This document shows, piece after piece, positions 34,301-43,544 of a stretch of DNA of 64,000 nt (position 1 is the stretch's first letter; each line of letters starts with the position of its first letter). The DNA lies in assembly GCA_009760855.2 (NCBI GenBank), contig WPIO01000089.1, positions 1,156,001-1,220,000 of the forward strand, read 5' to 3'. The translations under genes and the position numbers were made by a program. This DNA is from Cristatella mucedo. Lineage: Eukaryota; Bryozoa; Phylactolaemata; Cristatellidae. The notes under the pieces were generated by a model. The model worked only from the letters and a program-made list of their open reading frames with translations, ran no database searches and had not been told where the DNA came from.

Positions 34301-37300
34301 AGCTAACTCCGATTATAATCATTAATCCATTATGTATTTGCTATCTTTACAGAGGCCGCCCCCTGCGGACCAGCAGCGTTCTACGCTTTTCACGACGACA
34401 TCGACGGCGAAGTCACGCTCGCGGTCGCAACGCACGCCGACGTCTCCCTTCGCGACGAGCTGGGACAGACGATGCTGCACAAGGCCGTTCTGTGTCGTGT
34501 GTCCAAGCTCAAGCGCGAGATCGTTCAAACCCTTCTCGACCGCAAGGTCAACGTCGCCGCCAGGGACGTGGACGGACACACGGCACGAGACTACCTGACG
34601 GTCTCGGCGCTTGCTCGAAGCGGAGGCGTCGGCTCGAGCGAGTCCGAGCTGGCCGTGCTCGTGGAAATGATAGACGAGCACGTGGTCGGCAAGGTAATGC
34701 GCAGCTCTTCACACGGCCGGCAGCGGCCTGATCTCTGCTTCCGAATAGCGTCGGCTTGGCCAGTCGGGTGCCTAAATGCCTGCACAGACTCGCATTGTAC
34801 CACGTTAGCGACCCGCTGCCGAGGACTAGCCGCTACGAGTGGCTGTCTGCGGCCGCCTGCCTCCTGTAAATGGGTCCACTCGGAACTCTCTGCCGGCGGA
34901 CATAGCGACATGCAGTGGCATAATGAAATCGTGTAGGAGCTAAAAACAAGCAGTCGCGTTTCTCGATGGGTACGCGTGCTTCATTTGCACGGTTTCTCCT
35001 TTTCGTGCTCACGAGTGTAGCAGTGCGTTCCTGCTGCTATCATTAATTGCCGATCAGTTTATTATGCTTGCCTTCTAGCCAAGGCGACGTGCCAACAAGC
35101 AGCAGATTCGATGGTCTCGGAGCGCTGTACGAATTTGCATCGCTGCTACTGTAATTATTAAATGTGATACCTTTCCTGTGCCGCTAACCCACTGTGCTGT
35201 CTTCGGCGCTTCGCACTGCCCTCAGGTAACAAACGACGAGTACAACAGCGTGGAGCAGCTCCTGCTGGAAGGCTACGACCACATTCTGGATATCAAGGGT
35301 CACCAGCGGAAAAAGGAAGCGAAAATGCTGCCGCCCAGAGAGCTTGCCTACGTGGCGAACCTAAAGGAGATGGTAGAACTTCTTGACAGCATTCCTGCAT
35401 CAGTGGTAAGCGTTTAGGTCATCCTAGCGGCGAGACTTGTCTTAGCAGGCTATCCTTTGGGTAGTGCTCGGGAGTGCAGCTACATTCTCATATGTCGACG
35501 CTCAGTAGTTCATCCTATCGTCGGCCAAGCCGACTGAAAGGAGAAGTGCAGTCCAGTGGCCCCGGGCCTACGCCTTGGAGCATAGCAAGGGACTCACCCA
35601 GGATTCGGCCAGGTGGCCAAACCGTGACCTTGCTTAGAGTGACGGGGCCTTGCCGGGCAGCCTCCTTCGCGAAGCATGCTACTTCGTGCTGATCCGTGGC
35701 GTGCAGGACCCGCTGACGCCTTCGGTGTGTGCATGGGTGCAGGCCTTGCTGTGGACAGCGAGCGCCCTTGGAGACGAAGCTGTAGCCTATCCACGGTACT
35801 GCTTCGCAGAAGCGTCGCTGGCGGTTAGAATCACTTGTGCGGCACCGCACCCTGCTTAATTGTAGATCAAAATTAAGGAGCTCCAGGATGCTTGTCGGAG
35901 AGGTGACGTTGTGTTTATTTCGAAGAACTTCCAAGAGAACCGTTGCATCTGGGGTAGGTGAGAGCGCTCGAGCAGTATTCCCGGCCTAAAATGTCCAAAA
36001 ATTGTTTCGTCAATCGCTCAAAATGTTTTTTGAATTTGTGCGGTTTTTAAGCAATCAGCGAAAAACATTTGAAATCTGTAGTCCCATTTTTCAAGCGGTT
36101 TCCTGACTTTCTTCTCGACGTGTGATATCTCAGTTGCTCTGCGTTTAACTGGATTGTCGTTAAATATGTTGCATTCTGCACGTAGCTTAGTGTACAGAAC
36201 CCTCTTGATTGTGCGTCTCTGGATATTCTGTGCATGTTTGCGCCGTCAGCAATATTTAAAATTTTCATATAAAATGCATGCGGAAAAGTTTGTAAGGGCA
36301 TGCACGTCAGTGTAATACATGAAACCATATATACGATAGTAGTAAAAATATTAATAATACATTTGTACGGCACCAAGAAGATGTCAGTACGATACCTAGG
36401 CTGTTAGGAGTAGTTTTGATAGTTAGGCTACAGGCAGAGAACGAAGGGACCTAAAAGTGAGCAACTAAACCTTGAATTCGATGCGCTGCTTGATTGGGAG
36501 TCGCTGGTCGGCAAGAAGTGGTGTGATATGGCAACTGCGACGCACATGACAGACAAGCCTAGCAGCAGAGTTGTGCACCAACTGTAAGCGCCCAATTGCA
36601 CGAGCCGGTAGACCAGCAAGCAGTGAGTTACAGAAGTCGAGACGGGATTTGACAAAAAGCATGGACCAATTTAGGTTTAGTATTCTTGTCTAAGCAAGCC
36701 CGAATTTTATCAATGTTATATGTAGCTGAAAGTGGGCAGATTTGACAGTGGAGCTGAGATGTTCATCTAGCCAAAGGACACTTTGGAACAGGACACATAG
36801 AGTACTTGCAGATGTAGCAGGAATACGCTGGCGAAGCCGATTTTTTTCGATAATCTTTCCAGCGTCTGAGTCGCTCTTGGTTCGCCCATAACTACTAATT
36901 TGGTTTGCTGTCATTTAATTTGAGAAAGTGTCAATGCGGTCGACTGCGACCTTCCAGTGGCCAGAGTGCCCTAGCCGCCGATCTCGCTATCGGGTCGCGA
37001 GAGGCCATCGTAACGCTCGGTCGGACGCTCTCTCTCGCTCGTTCGCAGCCAAGGACAAGTACGGCCGGACGCTGATGCACCTGGCGATTCTCTACAGTCA
37101 CGCTCACATTGTCAAGTTCTTTATCGGCGAGTGCCCGGACATGGTAAAGGAAACCGACAACGTAAGCCCGAGGAGCCAACCTACCTCGCGACTGCGGCTC
37201 CTGCAAACGCTCGCGTGCTCGAGCGCCTCGTACTAGCTCTCGTTCTCGTCTTCGGTCGCAGGCTCTCAGGACGCCTCTGCATTACGCCGCATGTTCGGAA

Positions 37301-39437
37301 CTGAAGCGGCAAATATACGGCTCGCTGATATCCGGAGCCGGCGCCGATCCGAACGCAGTCGACGTTGTAAGTAGCGTTGGCCAAGCCTGGCGGCCGTTCT
37401 CTGCCTGCACCACGAGTCTGCGTGCTTGCATCCGTTGCCTTGTCATCCCCCCCCAGAGAGAGCGACTACGTTTATAGCAGTTGGAAAAGTTCCATTTTTC
37501 CCCGGAAGACTTGTTCTGCCACGACCGGGCCAATGTCTCTGAGCGTCGCCGATGAGAGACTGCTGCCAGTCATCTCGTTTTGGGGCTTTAGTCTTGGATG
37601 CCCAATTTGGAGCCTGGACGAAGCATTTCAAGGAGCTGGGTAATTGTTTTGCTGGGGTGGAACCTCTTGACGTTAGGAACTAGCTGGTTGATCGACTTTG
37701 CTGAGTTTTTTAAAATGGTTTTAAGGAAGCCATTAAATCGCCGCTCAGTAAGCGACCGTACTGAATATATGAGCAATTTTTAGACTGTCAGCTAGGTATT
37801 TTGTGCATGTTAATGACACCGCCTAATCCGCTGACTAGTCGGCGCTCGATAAAGTCCGACCTGGATCGTCGTATGCTAGACGAATGCACTCGAGGAAAGC
37901 ACTCGCATACAAGGGGGCACATGCAGGGGGGGTGGCAGGCTAGACTCCCCCCTCGAGTCTGGCCGAAGGAGCTGGCTACGCTACGCTGCATTGCACCTGG
38001 AGGGACGGGTGGTATTGAAGAGTGCTCATGCTACGGCCGGGCAGGGGGTTGGGTGAGCGGCCCAGACCGGTGCAGCTAAGGTGCTTGGCCGGCAGGCGTT
38101 TGATCAACGACGGCCGACTATTCTGTTGCAGAATAATCTGTCGGTGCACGACTACTGTTCGGAGATGGAGAATCCAACGCCTAAGACGACGAAGCCTCGC
38201 GGCAGGCAGTACTACGACTACCAGGTATTTCCCGTTCGAGTGGCTTCCAACGAAGGCCAGGCCGGATACGCTGCCGGATACGCGCGCAGGATCTCCGCTG
38301 CGAAGGCGGCGGCGGCGGGCGATTCTGCTTGCACGAATCTCGCGTGGCTTTTGGCTCGCGAGGCTCCGGCCGCTGTCTCGGGCTGTCTCTTTCGCCACTG
38401 CTAGTATATCGGAATGCCTTCTATTCAGCTGTCGTTCTCGCAATATTTTCCACCAAAGCTGCAGCCCTATAACGTAAGTAATGTTTTTCATCGCATATAA
38501 GAACGTGAGTTTCGTTTAGTTTCTTTGCGTTTAGTATACGTTCTTAGTTTTCTTTAGACGTTGACGTTCTCGCGGCTTTCCGGCGTTGGCAGCTGGCTCA
38601 GTTATGCTCGCTGTCTCGTGGCGAAGGCCGCTTCTGTGGCCGGCCGAGGCCAGCTCGCAGTAGCTCAGTACGCACTAGCATGCCGCCGCGTTTCTTTTCT
38701 CGTGGCGACGCGGTTGTACGTAGAGCACTAGCAATCTTCACTTGTCGGCGCACGCCAGCGATTTTGCGACAGCGCGAAGGCTTGGCTTTTTTGGACGTGA
38801 CGGTGAGTTTCGGTGCCAGTTATTTGTAGGCTTTTAAACGCTGCTGGCTCGACGCAAGCGCTTTAAGCTCGATATTTTTGGCGGATGAATTAGACTCGTT
38901 GCAATTCTGCAAAGTCCGTGGCAGCCCACCCAGTCTGTAGCAGCCGGTCTACGTAGACGCGTTACGTCTTGGCCCGGCTGGAGCCATCTGGTCACTTCTT
39001 CTCCCCAGATACCGGTTCAGACCGTCTCAGTGCGTCGCTACGGGGCAATGTTCTCTCGGAAAGCGTGTCGCTGCCTATTCGCCGTCTACACCCGCTCCGT
39101 AGTGAATGCTCTCATTCACAATCGCGCCGGTGAACATGCCTCGTCCCGTGCCGTAAGCTTCGGCCATTTTAAGCTTAGCGGGGGGGGGGGGGGGGAGGGC
39201 GTATCTCGGCTATCGTCTTGCTACTGCTCGAACGAGGATGCAACGTCAGGACGCTTCGTTCCAAACGCACGTGTAGAGAAAACGCCAGCGTATACAGCAG
39301 CTGTCTTTGCTCCTTTGCAGGTGCAGACTTTCCTGCGGGATATGCTGAATCGCGATGAAGCCGACTCCAGGAAAGTGGCAGCGGTGGCAGCGAGCAGCTC
39401 ACCGCCAAGCGCTCACGGATCGCTTGCCGAAACGTGA
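21987..39437 (+). CDS. Ankyrin-type repeat protein with three-fold super-repeat (sixteen exons, 922 aa), function unknown
   Basis: I do not recognise an ortholog. Sixteen exons join in frame to 2769 nt. No signal peptide, membrane segment or enzyme domain is seen; the protein is made of diverged ankyrin-like helices, clearest near the C-terminus ([32 protein letters not shown] ... [10 protein letters not shown]) and in [11 protein letters not shown]. Residues 1-287, 288-577 and 578-about 780 are three diverged copies of one module. Copies 1 and 2 share a helix block, a VDPS/IDPS segment, a VE(A/D)(E/N)...RSLK(E/D) segment and a (A/C)(V)DVN segment. Copy 3 lacks the VDPS segment. Residues about 781-922 hold the clearest ankyrin units and a short tail ([15 protein letters not shown]). 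Start ATG at 21987 has purine -3 and G +4. Intron 1 has a GC donor. The 27-31 kb intron holds an LTR element. A split into two genes near 27-31 kb is possible, but phase continuity argues against it. As an ankyrin protein it probably binds other proteins; the partner is unknown. Confidence 0.8.
22711..22893 (+). mobile_element. SINE-A in intron 1 of the ankyrin gene
   Basis: tRNA-like head (gtgagccatgatggcatactagg), GAGGTC-type stem, degenerate box B, and the 3' end gaggctgttgaatcagctagta. Confidence 0.85.
22894..24446. other. Intron 1 of the ankyrin gene, remainder
   Basis: AT-rich with no family repeat recognised. A terminal-repeat-like tacagtcgacttccacgtta occurs at about 22905. Confidence 0.4.
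24447..24563 (+). CDS. Ankyrin gene exon 2 (B)
   Basis: Reads [15 protein letters not shown] to SGIWCAG; paralogous to exon 7 ([10 protein letters not shown] to LWVAG). Acceptor acattcag, donor GCAG|GTTGGT; phase 1 at both ends. Confidence 0.85.
24780..24836 (+). mobile_element. LINE/SINE-B 3' tail
   Basis: Hairpin tail gcctagaaagagattgag...ttctctgaggg and an ATT repeat, in the intron after exon 2. Confidence 0.6.
24837..26463. other. Intron 2 of the ankyrin gene, remainder
   Basis: Holds three copies of a roughly 20-bp repeat (tttgacctctattatagc-like) at about 24981-25040. Nothing else recognised. Confidence 0.4.
26464..26676 (+). CDS. Ankyrin gene exon 3 (C)
   Basis: Reads [30 protein letters not shown] and [19 protein letters not shown]; paralogous to exon 8. 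Acceptor gaccgtcgcag, donor GAAG|GTGCGT; phase 1-1. The 250-codon minus frame across it is a shadow. Confidence 0.87.
26852..27004 (+). CDS. Ankyrin gene exon 4 (C2)
   Basis: Reads [20 protein letters not shown] to ASNGDSYAG; paralogous to exon 9. Acceptor gggcgcgcag, donor GCCG|GTAAGC; phase 1-1. Confidence 0.83.
27005..27194. other. Start of intron 4 of the ankyrin gene
   Basis: GC-rich, with a G-run near 27070. The intron continues to 31092. Confidence 0.4.
27195..27358 (+). mobile_element. SINE-A in intron 4
   Basis: Well-kept head (cacgacctcggtcccgaggt), box B ggtttgaatcc, and 3' end ggaggctgttaaattagctagta. Confidence 0.85.
27359..28201. other. Intron 4, pyrimidine tract and GC-rich block
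   Basis: A CT-rich tract at 27360-27465 is followed by GC-rich sequence with overlapping frames on both strands (longest 203 codons, plus) but no recognisable domain. Includes a 21-bp minisatellite at 27794-27861. I cannot exclude an unrecognised exon. Confidence 0.35.
27794..27861. repeat. 21-bp minisatellite, about 3 copies
   Basis: Unit cctctgggatcccggcgcttg in near-perfect tandem, giving a seven-residue repeat (GIPALAS) in one frame. Confidence 0.9.
28207..28453 (+). repeat. 5' LTR
   Basis: Starts tgtggtttcattt and ends aactcaagctaca, with an aataaa signal at about 28388. Pairs with the 3' LTR. Confidence 0.92.
28470..29640 (+). pseudogene. Gag-integrase remnant of the LTR element
   Basis: The frame starting ATGGATAACG gives about two dozen Gag-like residues ([14 protein letters not shown]) and then hits a frameshift. 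The next frame (28510-28980) passes into an integrase zinc-binding region (HDLH ... CMRC) and the first catalytic Asp (LAIDVTFF), then a stop. A shifted frame (29067-29291) carries the second and third core motifs: the second catalytic Asp position reads Asn (MNNSATF), and the Glu lies in [15 protein letters not shown]-terminal piece follows with more breaks. It is non-functional. Confidence 0.85.
29740..29986 (+). repeat. 3' LTR
   Basis: Starts tgtggtttcattt and ends agcttaagctaca, directly after a purine tract; followed by GTTAG. Confidence 0.92.
30338..30476 (+). mobile_element. SINE-B
   Basis: Head ttggccaaggggtagggtgc, box B gcgtgctcgagcc, and hairpin tail gcgccctggatggagattaa...ttctctcagggagatata. 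In intron 4 of the ankyrin gene. Confidence 0.75.
30477..31092. other. End of intron 4, with near-perfect palindrome
   Basis: A 38-bp palindrome (30958-30995) lies about 100 bp before exon 5. No other element is seen. Confidence 0.4.
31093..31245 (+). CDS. Ankyrin gene exon 5 (D)
   Basis: Reads [18 protein letters not shown] and [17 protein letters not shown]. Corresponds to the first half of exon 1 in module copy 2. Acceptor gttgcatgcag, donor GAAG|GTGAGA; phase 1-1. Confidence 0.78.
31346..31384. repeat. (CAG)8(CTG)5 inverted triplet repeat
   Basis: Eight CAG units run directly into five CTG units, a self-complementary triplet block in intron 5, about 100 bp after exon 5. Confidence 0.95.
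31570..31770 (+). CDS. Ankyrin gene exon 6 (E)
   Basis: Reads [31 protein letters not shown] and RHLITIG. Matches the second half of exon 1 ([12 protein letters not shown] ... EHFIKIG). Acceptor cctgaccag, donor ATAG|GTAAGC; phase 1-1. Confidence 0.83.
31771..32152. other. Intron 6 of the ankyrin gene
   Basis: No repeat recognised; pyrimidine-rich near 32040-32110. Confidence 0.5.
32153..32278 (+). CDS. Ankyrin gene exon 7 (F)
   Basis: Reads [18 protein letters not shown] and DIPGLWVAG; paralog of exon 2. Acceptor aacgtctgcag, donor GCGG|GTAAGT; phase 1-1. Confidence 0.83.
32441..32659 (+). CDS. Ankyrin gene exon 8 (G)
   Basis: Reads [38 protein letters not shown] and [20 protein letters not shown]; paralog of exon 3. 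Acceptor ttatattttag, donor AAAC|GTGAGT; phase 1-1. Confidence 0.87.
32779..32949 (+). CDS. Ankyrin gene exon 9 (H)
   Basis: Reads [20 protein letters not shown] and [18 protein letters not shown]; paralog of exon 4. Acceptor cattgacag, donor GAAG|GTATGA; phase 1-1. Confidence 0.85.
32950..34352. other. Intron 9 of the ankyrin gene
   Basis: About 1.4 kb without a repeat I recognise. Open frames here (up to 100 codons, minus) show no domain. Confidence 0.45.
34353..34693 (+). CDS. Ankyrin gene exon 10 (I)
   Basis: Reads [56 protein letters not shown] and [13 protein letters not shown]. Start of module copy 3, with the best ankyrin pattern so far. Acceptor tatctttacag, donor GGCAAG|GTAATG; phase 1 to 0. 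Confidence 0.87.
34694..35225. other. Intron 10 of the ankyrin gene
   Basis: No repeat recognised. Confidence 0.5.
35226..35405 (+). CDS. Ankyrin gene exon 11 (J)
   Basis: Reads [20 protein letters not shown] and [18 protein letters not shown]; corresponds to exons 3 and 8. Acceptor ctgccctcag, donor TCAGTG|GTAAGC; phase 0-0. Confidence 0.87.
35406..35865. other. Intron 11 of the ankyrin gene
   Basis: No repeat recognised. The 139-codon minus frame is not supported. Confidence 0.45.
35866..35953 (+). CDS. Ankyrin gene exon 12 (K, 88 nt)
   Basis: Reads [20 protein letters not shown] and NFQENRCIW. Acceptor cttaattgtag, donor TGGG|GTAGGT; phase 0 to 1. Confidence 0.8.
35954..36414. other. 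Intron 12 of the ankyrin gene, left part
   Basis: AT-rich; ends in a short LINE-tail-like segment (about 36345-36370). Nothing else recognised. Confidence 0.4.
36415..36925 (-). mobile_element. LINE (L2/CR1-like) internal fragment in intron 12
   Basis: Minus-strand reading gives [20 protein letters not shown] and [10 protein letters not shown], matching the best LINE copy. Stops and frameshifts throughout; the tail end is missing. Confidence 0.8.
37049..37161 (+). CDS. Ankyrin gene exon 13 (L)
   Basis: Reads [20 protein letters not shown], a canonical ankyrin repeat start, to MVKETDN. Acceptor ctcgttcgcag, donor GACAAC|GTAAGC; phase 1 to 0. Confidence 0.9.
37262..37366 (+). CDS. Ankyrin gene exon 14 (M)
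   Basis: Reads [19 protein letters not shown] and [11 protein letters not shown], a canonical ankyrin repeat. Acceptor cttcggtcgcag, donor GACGTT|GTAAGT; phase 0-0. Confidence 0.9.
37367..38131. other. Intron 14 of the ankyrin gene
   Basis: No repeat recognised. Confidence 0.45.
38132..38224 (+). CDS. Ankyrin gene exon 15 (N)
   Basis: Reads [20 protein letters not shown] and RGRQYYDYQ; continues the ankyrin unit of exon 14 and then a basic, Tyr-rich segment. Acceptor ttctgttgcag, donor TACCAG|GTATTT; phase 0-0. Confidence 0.82.
38225..39320. other. Intron 15 of the ankyrin gene
   Basis: Contains a G-run (39180-39195). No family repeat recognised. Confidence 0.45.
39321..39437 (+). CDS. Ankyrin gene exon 16 (O, last)
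   Basis: Reads [19 protein letters not shown], then an Ala/Ser-rich tail and a TGA stop. Acceptor gctcctttgcag. Confidence 0.8.
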   Translation: MQTFLRDMLNRDEADSRKVAAVAASSSPPSAHGSLAET

Positions 39438-39490
39438 GCGCTGGTGCTTGCAAACCGCTGCCGCTCCGTGCCTGAGCTCCATCCGCCGGT

Positions 39491-39497
39491 CTCCCCC

Positions 39498-39561
<64 letters not shown>

Positions 39562-39584
39562 CTTTCTCTCTGTCTGTCTGTCTT
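39491..39584. repeat. (CT)n(TA)n microsatellite
   Basis: CT run to about 39536, TA run to about 39561, then CT/GTCT. Lies in the probable 3' UTR of the ankyrin gene. Confidence 0.95.
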
Positions 39585-39890
39585 TGTCTATCTCGCCCTC
39601 TATCTCTCGTGAGGCGTGACCTGTCTGGTCGGCTGTCGCAGGTAGCTAGAATCCCACCTGCTGGACCGCACACACTTTTTTCTCCTGCACTCGCGTAGGC
39701 AATTCGAAGGCGCGCCATTATTCCGCTGCAGGAAAACTGTGCCTGACGCACAATCACCCGTGCTTTCTAATGCATATGCAAGAGCTTTCTAAGCCTTCGC
39801 AGTGCCACCTTATTGCTATGCTGAGACCGTCTTGTCGCGGAATCGCCAGCTACGATGCGGCTAAATTGAGCGACGAACGAGCAGCGACTC

Positions 39891-39896
39891 AATAAA
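39891..39896 (+). promoter_or_regulatory. Candidate polyadenylation signal of the ankyrin gene
   Basis: AATAAA about 450 nt after the stop at 39437; the first plain AATAAA I noticed downstream. Confidence 0.4.
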
Positions 39897-39899
39897 CAT

Positions 39900-42859
39900 A
39901 ATTAAGCAGAGTCGCGTAGCGAAGGCTCGTTCTACCGAAAAATGGAGGTGACTGCCGGTGGTCTGCAGTAAATTGATCAAATCGAGGACGGAGGCTACGG
40001 CCAGCCCTGAAACGTGACAAGCCATAGCGTGCTTGGGGACTATTGTGTGTGTGTTTATGTGTGTGTATGTGTGTGCGCGCGGGCGTTTGAGTGCGTCTTT
40101 AGCCACCAGTCTGCAGCACTACCAATTCATGATGCCTCATCGTGTATTAGGCTGGAGATTTTTCAGCGGTGCATGCAAAGCCTATGGGACTGTTGGCGCC
40201 CTAACGGAAGCCAAGAGGCTTCCTAAACCAACAGGTTTCCTACGGCGAAGCAAAGGGAGAGGAAGAGAGAAAGATAATTAGGTCAATGAAAGGGAAGTCG
40301 AGGAACTGAGCAGCAGTGCGAAACAAAGAAGAAATACGCGGGCAATTTCTGTTTTGCCAAGACAATTGACTTGGAGCCGCGTTTAGACAGAAGAAGAAGA
40401 AAGCGAATCTCCGAATATTTCGGAGATTGTCAAACATAAAATTCACCATAGGTACAATTTACCGCAAAACTAGACCTCGCCGGAAAATAAGCCCTGGGGT
40501 ATTTTTTCAGGATGCTCGTGATACAAGCACTGCCCCAAAAATAAAGCCCAGCTCAGCCGTAATAGATGGCAGGACCGCTTCCGTTAGCGACAAAAACTGT
40601 CTCCAGTAAGATCGACAACACAGCTTATGCTGAAAGATATTGAATTTATTAGATGTGCAGTTGTATTCAAATCCTTTGCTAATATTATCAAATTTTCTAG
40701 AAAATTAACTCTCCAGGTGAATGCTATTTTTTAAACTGCAGTGTTCATGGGCCAATTATCTCAAGCGATAATTGATCAGAGGGGTGCCTCGTTAATCTGC
40801 ATTGGCTTCACTGGTTACGAAAGTACACGACGTGTTACTTTTATTTTGGGAGTTCATCTGGATGAAAAGAAAGCCCTAATAATAATAATCCCTAATAATT
40901 ACTAAGTACATTAAATGTAAGATTAAACCTGATTCGGATATATATTTTTTCGAAACCAAAACAAGCCTGGTGCACACAAGCAATTATAACGAAGTGTCTA
41001 AATATGTTTAAATACAGTCATACCATCTTCTAGAACAGCATCATAAATCCAAAAACCCCGAATTCCGGTCTGCATTTCAAAAACGTCGATCCTAAGCTCT
41101 CATGTCTAACTGTAGAGTTTCATTAAATGAGCACTTCTTGTCCGTGTGGCCTGCTCGTAGTGCTATGGCAATACATCAAGGGATAGAATCACTGATTGAG
41201 CGAATTTTCGCGACGCGGTACAGTTTAAGAGTACGCGAAGATTACAATATTGGCCTAAATGGCACTGCACTTTCACAATTCATTAGTAGCTGTGGGCTTC
41301 GCACACCTAGCTGCGCTCGTCCGAACGCGGACACTTTGGTCACAGGTGGCGCCGATGCATGCTGGGCAATGGAATAAGCTCCGAATTCTGAGCACTTTGA
41401 CGCGCACTGAGGGCGGGCGGGGCTCGCTCAGCGAGTAATGCATAGATTAAGCCACGGGCGCCGCTCGCTTATAACCCGCTACATAGTACATAGCCCGCAC
41501 AAAAAAAAACAACGGTAAGCCATGTTTCCGCGAGCAACACTTGAGCGAAAGCGACCGCCTCTATTCGCTCGGAGCTTCAAGCTTCCGGCGACGGGGCGAG
41601 CTGCGGCGGAGGCTGGGGGGGGGGGGCGCGCACAAGCAGCGCGAGCACGTGCCTCGGGGTGAGTCGCCGAATTTGCTGCTCGTTTCTCTGGCGGCTCGTA
41701 GAATGTCCGAAGCAGCGACGAGATGTCGACGCGAGTCAGCAACGGCGGCAGTGGCCGCCGCCAAGAATGTGAATGGACTGACTTCGTTAAAATAAGTATT
41801 ACATTTTTTTTCACACAAATTTCGAATAAATTTAATTCTAAAACTACTCGGATCCAATTTTAAGCGAATTCCATTAGTGGCCAACTGGCGCGTTCGTTTA
41901 AACCAGTCGGCTTAAATGAGCAATGAGCTCACACACAAAGGCGTTATCGCCAGAGGGCGTTGAGCGGGGCAGCCGCCGTTGCCGTCAGCCCAGCTCGCTT
42001 CCTTAATCAAGAGTGGGGTGAGGGATGCAGATCTTCTTCGCCGGGCGATCCAAGACGAGTCTAAAATGGGCTAGCTCGAATAGTAGCATTCTCTAGGGGG
42101 ACGCTCGCCTCGATCGCGAACGTCTCGGTCTCATCTCTATAGCTTGGTGGCCGTCGCCCACGGCGCAGAACGCCAGCCGATGATCGACGCCGCCGATTTA
42201 TTTCACAACGGACGGACTGGGCACGATTCTCTTCGCCCCTCTCGCCCTCTGGCGTCCGCTCTTGGATCGCAGCTTTGCGTCGGACCGCGCCGACGATACA
42301 CCCATCTGTTCAGCGGCGGGTTAGCGAAGGAATAATACCGGGGTGTCCAAGCCACATCGGAGCCAAGCGTTGGCTTACCATCCGACTGCAATCTCTTCTC
42401 AGCATCCGAAGTCCCAGACGCGAGGTCATCGAGGTGGACCACCGGCAGACTTCACAGCAATTTCCGAAGGCGCGCCGTACCGGACCTGCTTGGCATGTGT
42501 GCGAACCCGTGAACGTCTGCGACTCGGTCAGGCCGCACTCAATCCCGGACCTCTCCTCCGTGCATACTGAGGCTACTGAGTGCGCAGGACGCATTCACTT
42601 CCACCACTCATGGAAGTCGTTTATTCATGGCAGCTTTGCCTGCGACCGTGCGCCCGCGGCCGCCCGCGCTCAGAACAGGACGGCCTGTCGACGGGTGGCG
42701 CCCCCGCGGAGCTCTCGGAAAGCAGCAGCTCGATTTCGACTGCTGTTGAGATGTGAGTTTTAGCGAGGCACCTCATTAGCGATTGGAGCTGCCGCCCCCT
42801 CTGTATGCCCACTACGAGCTGCGGTGGCGTCCTGTCAGCTTTCTTCCTCGTTACAGATA
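39900..42859. other. Intergenic DNA between convergent genes, left part
   Basis: A short GT-rich tract is at 40042-40084. 41530-42830 is GC- and CpG-rich and opens frames on both strands (162 codons plus, 111 codons minus) without any recognisable domain. No gene is supported. Confidence 0.35.
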
Positions 42860-43012
42860 AAATATAAATAAATAAATATAATTCATTTGCATAGCGCCCT
42901 AAGAGAACTTAATCACTATTCAGGCGCTTCGCATATGCCTCGGGGCTCGAGCCCACGACCTCAGCCAGACCTTGGTCGGGGCGAGCACCTTAACTGCTGG
43001 ACCAAACCAGCT
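42860..43012 (-). mobile_element. SINE-B
   Basis: Reverse orientation: AATA-rich end, tail gcgccctaagagaacttaat, gcgcttcgcatatgcctcgg, box B complement gctcgagcccacgacctc and box A complement ccttaactgctggacc. Confidence 0.88.
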
Positions 43013-43544
43013 CAATCACTTACAATCGGTCCTAACAGCCCAATGATCGATTAAAAAACTTCGCCAGCTCTCAGAGATGAGACACCGGGCCCAGTCTTTG
43101 GTCGTAAGGCTGAGAGCCGTTGCTAAGAATCTCATGGCAACGGTATCGTATGGGAACAGCCACCGGTGGAATGCTCAAACGTGGAATTCTCAGCGGTGGA
43201 ATTCTCGTTGGCGGAAAGTTACAACACGACACTTCTTGACGAGTTTTTACTTCTGACTAAGCGAACTGTCCGCCCTTGCTCAGATGGCCAAGCTAGGTCT
43301 GTAAGATCAGGATTGATTGTTTATCGGTAGACATGCGAGGAGTAGTGTAAATCATACCAGTGGATCCAAGCAAAGTTCTAGTCAAGCTTCTACAACTCAA
43401 TCCGAAATTGCTGATGTTTACCATCAACCATATCCTCAACCGCTCCCAAGTCAACTCCTTACCCAGTGATCCTTGTGGTGATCTTGCAGATCGTTTCTCT
43501 TGCTTCTTTTTCAGTAAGACAGACAATTAATTGATAGCAGGTAA
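43013..43544. other. Intergenic DNA
   Basis: Short repeated ggtggaattct motif near 43165-43205. Nothing else recognised. Confidence 0.3.

Noticed and set aside
42275-42763. 162-codon plus frame in a CpG-rich block
   Set aside because: No domain and equally long frames on the other strand, as expected of GC-rich DNA.
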